From contig JAHLJT010009419.1 of assembly GCA_031308135.1 (NCBI GenBank), positions 64,934,723-64,998,722 on the forward strand: a DNA stretch of 64,000 nt. Direction: 5' to 3'. The translations under genes were made by a program, and so were the position numbers. This stretch comes from Acheta domesticus (Eukaryota > Arthropoda > Insecta > Orthoptera > Gryllidae). Below the pieces are notes generated by a model. The model was not told the DNA's origin, ran no database searches, and was given only the letters and a program-made list of their open reading frames with translations. Position 1 is the first letter of the stretch, and each line of letters opens with the position of its first letter. Below, piece by piece: positions 34,485 to 43,700 of the stretch.

Positions 34485-36320
34485 GTACGTGTTGGGTGCC
34501 CCACTTTTTTTCTGGTTGTGTTTTGTAGAAAATTGAACAAGATATACGCCTATATTTGTTTCAAATTTTTATCTGGGAGAGTTCATAGAAAAATATTCAT
34601 TTTTTTAAAAATACATTTTTTTAATTAAATATTAATTTTTTGAGAAAGTAATTAACACAGGAATAAAATACACATACCAAAACATTAAATGAAACAAACA
34701 AACAAAAATATTTTAAGTACATTCGGAGGTTAATTCGACTGCGAAGTAAGCATAAAATTCAAAATCTAATATAGGCGTAACTACACAAATAATTAATTTT
34801 CAGGTAAATATAGAAACACGTGCCTCTTTTTTTGATGTCCAGAATGAATGCCATACATGCGTGTCCTTTAGATTTTACACAATTACATACATATAAAAAA
34901 TAGTCGTGCCAATTTTTGTGCTATTTGCCGTGGAATGGCTCGAATTTCAATGCTCTCACCCATAAGAACATAGATGACCCACAAGTCACTCACGATGTTA
35001 TCCACAAAAATTTCTACGACACAATGTCATACATTAGAGGGGCAGAGTGAACATCTGAAATACTAATAACTCTTCAAACCCTAATCAGGAAAACGGTCAT
35101 TCTTTTTACCTTCCCGTATACGTAGGTATACACGGAGTAATATACGTAGTATAGGGAAAGTTATGTAATGCTGCGCGAAACTAGTGGTGCTACAGAATGG
35201 CACAGACTTTCCCGTATTAGTTTGCTATTTCCTTGGGTTTTCGCTAGCTATTCGGAATTGCCACAAAATCTATTTTGCCAGCTGTCATCTATCACCGCCG
35301 AAAGTACATTTTTTTGTCATTTTCTTAATTTCTCGGTTTCCTATTGGTAGAACGAAAATATGAACTTTAGAATATTAAAGAACACAAAAACCTAGCCGTA
35401 AATGGCAATTTTCTTTTAACAATTATGTGCTTTTTAAGAGAAAATGGCGATTTACACACCTTTAATATGCACATTACCAGCAATTTGTAAACATTATTAT
35501 ATTTATGAGTGTAAGTGCTTCAAATAACTTCAAATTAAGTATTTTGAAAACTCAAACATTTTCTGTGAAAATGAGCTTCAAATTTCGCATTTTTAGTAGT
35601 GCTAAATCGCCATTTTCTCTTAAACGGCACATAATTGTTAAAAGAAAATTGCCATTTACGGCTAGGTTTTTGTGTTCTTTAATATTCTAAAGTTCATATT
35701 TTCGTTCTACCAATAGGAAACCGAGAAATTAAGAAAATGACAAAAAAATGTACTTTCGGCGGTGATAGATGACAGCTGGCAAGAAAGAGTATGTGGCAAT
35801 TTCGAATAGCTATTGAAGACCCAAGGAAATAGAAAACTAATACGGGAAAGTCTGTACTATTCTGTAGCACCACTAGTTTAGAACTGTATTAGTGAAGTGC
35901 CCAATTTTTTCTTGTCATTTATAGAAAATTGAACAAGGAAAACGCCTATATTTTTTCAAATTTTTATCTCATGAAGTTGATATAGAAGTTTTACTGTTTT
36001 GAAAAAAAATACATTTTTTAAAATGAAAAAAATTATTTTTGAAAAATGTATTTTTAAATGAATAAAATACACATTTCAAAGTATTAAGTGAAACAAACCA
36101 GAAATTTTTCTAGTCAGTACATTTGGAGCAACAATTGATCTTATTTGGTGAGGTACCTGTAAATTCCAAAATTTAAAATAGACATAACTACACAAAATCA
36201 ATTTTCAGGCAAACAAAAAAATACGTGTCTTTTTTTTATGTTCAGATTTAAGAAAAAAAATATCGTACATTTTAAAAAAAGTCGTGTCAACTCTTGTGCG
36301 ATTTGACGTGGAATGGCTCC
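34485..36320. repeat. Direct ~450-bp duplication (34485-34950 and 35890-36320)
   Basis: The two copies share, in order, GTGCCCCA-like sequence, GTAGAAAATTGAACAAG, ACGCCTATAT, TTTCAAATTTTTATCT, GAATAAAATACACAT, a GTACATT(C/T)GGAG block, CATAACTACACAAA-like sequence, TCAATTTTCAGG and finally TGGAATGGCTC. They bracket the palindrome. They probably represent two termini of the same element family. Confidence 0.75.
35194..35881. mobile_element. ~690-bp palindrome (arms ~260 bp)
   Basis: ACTAGTGGTGCTACAGAATG at the left is mirrored by the inverted sequence ending CTGTAGCACCACTAGT at the right, and the arms pair for about 260 bp with few mismatches. The right arm plus loop is the reverse complement of 29230-29655 in the 1.7-kb TIR element, and the left arm is a direct copy of its first 260 bp. 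An 85-bp terminus of the 1.7-kb element also lies immediately to the left (about 35104-35190). The structure therefore looks like an inverted partial duplication of that element. Confidence 0.85.
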
Positions 36321-36324
36321 CATA

Positions 36325-36935
36325 AAACATGGATTATACAATTTATTCTACCTACTTGTTATTCAAAAAAACAAAAAATTACTTGCATTTTAAATTATCC
36401 TAAGTACCTTAAATAAGTGGCAAGAAACCGAGGTCGGGTAATTTTAAAATACATGATGGTAGTTTATTGAAAGCTGTAACCAAGTTACAATTAATATTGG
36501 ATAAGTTACTTCGGCTCAGATACCCAGTTCCATTTATTCATTCCAATAAGACTAAATAGGAAATTTCTCATTAAATTTGCAATTGTATTTAGCCATTTTA
36601 CATGTGCAATAGAAAAAATATTAAGAATCATAAAATGTAAATAAATTGACCCAGGAATATGATGCATATTGCTACAATTAAATGTGGTATGTTTGTAACA
36701 AGTATATTGTACCATCATACTGGGATCATATAACAATGTAATAAGAATTGATTAAATTGTATAAACCATTTTTTATAATACTTGTATTTATAACTTTTTA
36801 TTTTTACCATTTTGTAATTCTTGACTAATTCAAAAAGTATTAATCTTTTGTACTAATATGTGGTCGCTCATGACTAAGAAGTTAATGCGACCTTAATAAA
36901 TAATGCAAACAAACAACCATGTTTTAATATTAACA
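36325..36935. other. Intergenic, nothing seen
   Basis: AT-rich sequence with no supported gene or repeat. Confidence 0.4.
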
Positions 36936-36939
36936 TAAA

Positions 36940-37570
36940 TCCTTATGATGAATTGCAAAATGAGCTACAAAAATACAGACAATGGACAGAGAAATGGAAA
37001 ATACGTATAAATACAAATAAACCGCAAGCCAGAATATTTATATTAAGAAAATTTCATTTTCCACCTCCTTTACAGATTCAAAATGTCTCTATAGAATGGT
37101 TACCCAGAAATGTACCAGTTAAATACCAAGGACTCTCTTTTTATACTAAATTAATCTGGAAAGATCATATAAACACAATTACAGATAGAACATATATTAA
37201 AATGTCGAAACCCTATCCCCTCCTGAGTTCGAAATCTTCCTTAAGTATAGAATGCGGAACATTACTAAACAAGTCTACCTTAAGACCATCACTAATCTAG
37301 GCCAGTCCTACATGCTCCAATGCAGCTGTGAACCATATAAAGGAAGTGTAAGTAATACAAAACAAATGCTTACGCAGAATAACAAAGCCCCACGGTGTAT
37401 CAGAAACATTGAGATACGATTGGCAATAACCAGCTTCATAGGGAGTTAAAACTATAAACGATCAAAGATTTTATTACAAGAATTTCTCGATCATTCTTGA
37501 ATCCCTTAAAAAAACCTGTGGCCCTATATTTTCATTAGAAAAAACGTACCAAAATCCCAAAAGAATCAGA
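36940..37570 (+). pseudogene. Jockey-like LINE C-terminal relic
   Basis: The frame at about 36940-37300 carries the post-palm part of a jockey-type reverse transcriptase: QKYRQWTEKWKIRINTNKPQ, VKYQGLSFYTKLIWKDHINT, YPLLSSKSSLS and a KSTLRP tail. It continues in another frame with QSYMLQCSCEPYKGS and NNKAPRCIRN. Two frames and stops make it a relic, and the upstream RT and endonuclease are missing. Compare the opposite-strand relic at 49840-50470, which carries the homologous segment. Confidence 0.82.
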
Positions 37571-37579
37571 TGATGATAT

Positions 37580-39755
37580 GCAAAAGATAATTTACACCCT
37601 CCATAATCAAGTAAAACTAAATAATTTCAAAATGTTTCAAAAAATTGGTTAAACAGAAAAAGAAAGAAGAGAAACTTTAGCAATTAGATATCTTCAGTTA
37701 TGAATATGCAAAAATATCCACATGGCAACAATAATTTGGAATGATCAAGCCTAAACGTGACTCAAATGTAATTATTAATATCCTTGAAAGCAGCAATGCC
37801 CAACAGGTGAATAACATTTTAAAAAAGACATTTTGAAAACATTCATTCGCCCTCACTATTACCATTTACATCATAATTATCATCGTCATCTTCATATGAT
37901 GAATAGTCAGGACCAAAAGTGTACTTGCTGTAGTGACTAGGGTTGTGGAACCCATGATATCCAAGATCGATAAATGGTAGAAGGCTCAGTAGATCTCGCT
38001 TCTTGCCGGAGTTTATAGGAAAATTGTCATTATTATTGTTAATAATTAATAATTATCATTATTATTGATAATTAATAATTATCATTATTATTAACAATTA
38101 CTAATTAATTATTATTGTGATAAAAAGAAGAAGAAAATAACGAAAGGCATTTTACTCTATTTTATTTTATTTAAAAAAATCCTTATCCACCTTTTCATCC
38201 CTATCCAGTATAGTTTCATACAAATTCTTCAAAACAGTTGTCTATATTTTTGAATTTTGGTTCTGTAGAAAAACCGATTTTTGTTCGCATGATATTCTGT
38301 TAAAATTAGATTTCTATTCAGTAGGGACACACGACAACCTTTTTCTTTACAGAATTTTGTTTATACGCATGCCCTCAAATACACAACATTTGAGTTCCTA
38401 GATACAGTACTTGAGGGCTGCGTGAACTGTTTGTACGATACACATATACTGTACCAAACTACTTTCAATGAATTAATACTACTTCGCCTCATTTTTATTA
38501 TCAAGTTCTTTTGTTTTCTAACAAATCAGTACAATGGAAAAGGGCGAATACCATTCATATTTTCTGGATTACGTTACTTTTCCTTCATCTGTCTTCTTTT
38601 TAATTGCTTGATGTACCTAACAAAAAACCCTAGAAACCCCACAGAATGGATTTGACAGAAAATTCATTTTAAACAAAAGAACATTTTTCAATTTTTCAAT
38701 CAGAAGTCTTTCGGTAAACGTCTTGTATTTTTTTGAATGAACGATAGGAAGGTCCTAATTATTTTCTTTATTATTTCCTGAATGATACATGTTTTTTTTA
38801 GATAAGTCGTAATAATTGCTGAATGTACGTACTCTTTCTGTTATGTTCACAACATGCCAATTCTTTACACGCAACGGTATTCTTTCAAACTACATGGTCT
38901 GTTTGATTTCGAGTTCACCTCGTTAATCTCTCATAACCCACGAATGGTGCTTTAAGGTATTCGGCTCATGAACCCATTACATCATCAATTTTGGACAACT
39001 TCTGAAATATTCATGCTTGCTTTTAGCAATTAAAATTAGCTGTTGTGTAAACTTAGAATTTCATTACGTAATTTATTGTTATGCTTGCGAGACTACATTG
39101 TCACGACGTGGATCCAGAATAAATATTCAGAAAAATCAAGAAGAAATATTCCACTGTAAAATAATTTACATATTAGATTTATTTGAAAAGTGAATTATTC
39201 TGTTTAAAAGTTTAATATATTTTATATAATTTCTATTTAATTTTCTATTTCGGGGAAATAGAAAATAATTAAGTATTAAAATAATAAAGAATATAATTTT
39301 TACGTTGGTTGCTCACTTTCATTCAGCTTTACCTCCTGGAAGTGGAATTTTCATAATGATGAGGTAATTATTGCAGGAGCTGAGTTGCTTTTATCAATGC
39401 ATGTTGCGTGTTTTTCTATATTTTTGTTTTCTATTTTAATTACTAAAACTCACTTTTTCTCCAAAGAAGCAGGCTTATCTGGAAGGAGTAAGAAAGGAAT
39501 ATATGTAGTGGATTGAAGACAGTAAAACGCAATTTCAATTTTATAATTGTTAATAGCTACAAATAATTTACACTTCATTACATCAAAAATACTAACTTTA
39601 GTTACAAAATATTAATTGTATTAATTAAATATCATATAAATAATAGTATACGTGAATAAATACATATTTTCTTTGTAGTTAACTGTACGAATGGCGTCCC
39701 ATTGTCATGACATCTCTACTTTTTAATTCATTGGAATTCACATTACTGAAGCTTA
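37580..39755. other. Intergenic, no gene seen
   Basis: AT-rich sequence with no supported coding region. An AT-rich imperfect palindrome lies at 38028-38116. Confidence 0.4.
38028..38116. repeat. AT-rich imperfect palindrome
   Basis: Alternating CATTATTATT, GTTAATAATTAATAATTATC and inverted counterparts make a roughly 90-bp sequence able to fold on itself. It is probably an expanded ATT/AAT microsatellite. Confidence 0.7.
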
Positions 39756-39761
39756 ATTATT

Positions 39762-39767
39762 TTTATT
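39762..39767 (-). terminator. Candidate polyadenylation signal for Osiris gene 1
   Basis: This is the first canonical AATAAA on the minus strand that I found downstream of the stop codon at 40722. It would give a 3' UTR of about 950 nt. A closer variant signal or a further exon cannot be excluded. Confidence 0.3.
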
Positions 39768-40116
39768 CTATGACAATCTGTAAGTATTAAAGAAGTAATA
39801 TTGCATTTTATGGATGAGGGTATATGACTTGCACATGAGTCCTTTCTCACTTCATCCCTAACACATTTACCCGTTCACAGAAATATCATCAGTCTTTGGC
39901 ATTTCTCTTCTGGATATCTTCATTTCCCTTCACTGACATATTACGATTCTGACATTGAAATTGTTTTTTTTGTTTCAGAAGCTGTAATAATTGAACCGGA
40001 TCATTACGAGAGTCCTTTGTAAGTAGGGGGTGGTGAAACCTGAGGGAGGGGCATTGACTGATTAGAATTTTGGTCGCAATCGTAGGCTTCCGCGGCCGAA
40101 GTCGTGAGAAGGATCT

Positions 40117-40153
40117 CGGCTGTCTGGGTGACGCGGTGTCACCCGGACAGCCG
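40117..40153. repeat. Short palindrome related to the MITE at 45013
   Basis: CGGCTGTCTGGGTGAC and GTCACCCGGACAGCCG form an inverted repeat with a five-base spacer. The words match the termini of the MITE in intron 1 (CTGTCCGGGTGACG). A third related word, CTTGGTTGTCCGTGAGACGC, follows at about 40172. It looks like an internally deleted copy of the same family, in the 3' flank or 3' UTR of Osiris gene 1. Confidence 0.7.
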
Positions 40154-40721
40154 AACGCCTTCACACAGAATCTTGGTTGTCCGTGAGACGCCGCCTTTTA
40201 TAAGCTCGACAACTTTGGAAAAATGGATTAACTGTGCACGCGTGAAATGTAGTGAAGGAGAAGGAATCCCCTTGTTTCTGCCTGAGAAGTTGTGCCTCCT
40301 TCAGAAACGGGAAAGAGGGGCGGTCTGGTCTGGTCGGACACTGCCCTTCTCTCGGGTGTTGGAGGCTACGAAAGTGGGGAGATAGGTAATTATCACAGGC
40401 GACTCCCTTTGTGCTGTTGCCAATTATTCTTACGCTAATGACAGAGCAACTTAATTTTCTCGAGGGGAAGTACCGCATTGCCTGGACAATAGTGGGGGCC
40501 TCGTAACGCCTCTTGAAGTAAGCCCCTACCTCAGCTGTTGTTTCAAAGTTGTTGAGCTTTAGGCAGATTTGCTAACGTTTCGAACGCCGTACTGCGATCT
40601 TGACGACCAATTACGACGACAAACGTTTGCTACCTTGCCTGGGATGCAGCGCCTCTTGAACAGCCGACTTATTCGTTCGACTCTGATCGCGTACGCCTTC
40701 ATCTTCAAATTGAATACTACC

Positions 40722-43700
40722 CTATCTGGCGATGGGCACTTGGTACGGGACTGGGGTGGGCGTAACCTTCCCGCTTCTTCTGTACAGGTCTTCCACATCG
40801 GCGGTGATGGTCTGCAAGCCGTACGTGCCGGGTCTCCAGCTGGAAGCGGCTCGGTTCCATTTGCCCCCGCCTCCACCGCCTCCCCAGCCGCCGCCGCCGC
40901 CGCCCCACCCGCCCCCGCCGCCGCCCCATCCGCCGCCCCCGCCGGCGTTCCACCCGCTGCCCGACGGCTGCCACGCGGCCCCGCCGCCCCCGCCGCCGCC
41001 GTTCCATCCGCCGCCGCCGCCGCTGCTCCACCCGTCGCCGCCGCCGCCGCCGCCCCCGCTGCTCCAGCCGCCCCCGCCGCCGCCGTGGTCGGAGTCCACG
41101 CCCGGCCCAGGCCCGCCCTGCGAGCTGCTCTCCCACGCGTCGTCCCAGCCGTGTCCGCTGGACCCCGTGCTCGTGTGGTGACTGGCCACCACCACCTGCC
41201 GCATTGAAAAGCATTTGAAATAGTCATTAACTCATTAGGCCTATAAACGGAAAATAACAGACGCGCTTGACTTTTGTAAATCTAAATACCCCTAACCCCA
41301 TTCAATACATTACATTATGCCAACTTACAAGAAAAAATAAAATGCAATTTCTTGAAATATCCGCCATTCGCCATCTTTATTCATCCGCCATCTTTAGCTA
41401 CAACTCATCTGTTTCCAGTAATTTTAATTGACGTCAACTGTTAAGAGTGTCATTGTGTTCCTCTTTTTTTATAACAACACAGTGTTATGAAAACTTGTTT
41501 GCGCAATTGAGGGAAAAAAATTTAACTGCTAGTGAAATTATTAGCAAGGTAAACTGCTTTCATTCATTTTTTAAGCAAAGGAAAGTCAATATGTAAACAA
41601 ATATGATATGGAGAAAACTCACAATTTAGAATTTGAAGAGGAAACTTTAAAGGTCAGTACATTGAATATTTCAACGACATTATGTTATTGATTTAAAAAA
41701 TTAATAAATTAAAGGGAATAAGAAACTGTGAAAAATAAAGGATTTTGTGTTGTTCGATTTTGAGTGATAACTTTTTCAAGATATTCTGTCGTAGCAAAGG
41801 GTTGGATTGACATCGTTTAAACCAAGCGTATCTAATTTAAATTTCTGATTAAGTTAGTGAGAAAAGTTATATTTCAATATGAAACATTATTTTTCAATGA
41901 GAAAATGCAACGGTGTCATTTTTATTTTCATTTTCGAAACCTTCAAAGCATAACCATTAGAAGAATGATGTAGTTGTAAATCTGTTCAATGTTTGCGGAG
42001 GGGAATCTAAGAAATTCAACATACTAAGGAATATTTAATTTTGATCGTTGATAATGATTTTTCAGTGTATGAATCATAAGAGAGTAATGAAAAAAAATCA
42101 AAATTTCAAAATAATTTCAGTTATCAAATTTTCAGTTACAGAAATTTCATTCTATTAGGTTCATATAACGCAGGAGACATAACATTATGTTTCGAATCCA
42201 ATCATTTAACTTCTTGTCATTATTGTAAAAATAGACTTTAAATTTAAAGAATGATTCATTGAACTGTCAAACGAAAAAGAGAGCACATTTTTACGAGCCT
42301 TTCTGTAACATTATTTTTGCACACGTGGTGCGATTGCTTGCTTGTATATTTGAAGCAAAATATGTTTTCTCAAATTATTGGAGAGTTGTGACGTTTTCTC
42401 AACGCAAACATTTGATACAATTACGAGTAATGATGAAATTTCTGCTGAAAGAATATTTACAAGTACTGGATTTGAAAATGCGCGTGAGCTGTACCTTATG
42501 TATTAAAACTCCGTAAAATCTATCATTAATTGTAAAAAGTGTACTAAGGCTTGTTTTATATATTTATATCTACTTATATTTTACACAATGTATGCAATTG
42601 AAATATACTGTATGTAACTTCGCAAACTTGAAGTAACGTAATTTCCATGAAAAAGTAATTAATTATAAAATGTATGGTTGTACAGTATGACGCAAAGGAA
42701 AGTCCTAGAGGCTTTGGTCCGAAGTTTGCATAGCATTTAATTCCATTCCAAAACAAATAAAAATAAATAATCTTCATTTTATCTCGCTTCAAATCCTTTA
42801 CAATTACGCAGTAACGTATTTAAAAACGACTTAAATGTATTTTTGTACTTCCTTTTGTAATATCTCCTTATGACATAATAATGCAAACATCTGCAGCAAC
42901 GTATGCACTTCATTACCGCTGAGTTTAAGTTTCCATGATAACGGGTGCATTTTGGAAATGCACCCCTTGAGATCGTGGCAGCGTAGTGTATAGGAAATGC
43001 ACACATAACCCATGGTGTCATATAGATCCACATTTCATTATTTCGCAATCGTTTTACGTAATTTTCATTATTTCGTTTCTGTTACAGGAGGCCTGTTACG
43101 GATGATATACTAATAGAATAAGAATAAAGAATTCGACGATGAAGAACAGAAGGAGCAGAAGGAACAGAACAGGAGAAGAATGAGAATAAGAAGGTAAGAA
43201 CGAAAAATGGAGATGAAGAAAGAAAAGAGAAGCAAGATGAGAATAATAGTAAATAATTGGAAAAGAAATTAAGGAAAAGGGAAGTAAAAGGAAGGAGAAG
43301 CAGAAAAAGTGAGAAGAAAAAACATCAAATGGAATGGCAAGAAGACCTAGGTAGTCGAAAGAAGACAGAAGAGTATGAAAGAAAAGGGAATGCAATAGGA
43401 CATCTTGTGGTCATCACGACTGGAATTCGCAAGTGGTCCCTTTGACAAAAGGAAAACAATTAGCAGGGTAAGCACCTTGCTGTGTCCGCCGCCGCCTCCG
43501 CCCCCGCCGCCGCCCAGCTTCTTGAAGGCGACGGCAATGGCCATGGTGAGCGCGATGGAGCTCACCACCATGGCCTTGACGGTGAGCGCCTTGATGGCCA
43601 TGATGGCACCCATCTTCAGCATGGCCGCTTTGGCCGCCGCCACCACCGCAAAGTACTTCAGGTACTTCTTCTTCTTCTCCTTCTTTCTTCCGAAGCCGAA

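Larger units (their letters stand above)
32091..36313. mobile_element. Mosaic region bounded by 25-bp inverted repeats
   Basis: AGCCATTCCACGTCAAATCG (continuing CACAA) starts at about 32092, and its inverse (TTGTGCGATTTGACGTGGAATGGCT) ends at about 36313. A diverged second right-type terminus lies near 34941 (TTGTGCTATTTGCCGTGGAATGGCT). Between them are a solo LTR (32715-33226), a large palindrome (35194-35881) and a ~450-bp direct duplication. The simplest reading is a TIR transposon of 2.8 kb or more with later insertions and a tail duplication. No transposase frame remains. Confidence 0.6.

Noticed and set aside
40569..41207. Ala/Pro-rich open frames on the + strand
   Set aside because: They are shadows of the Gly/Trp-rich third exon of Osiris gene 1.
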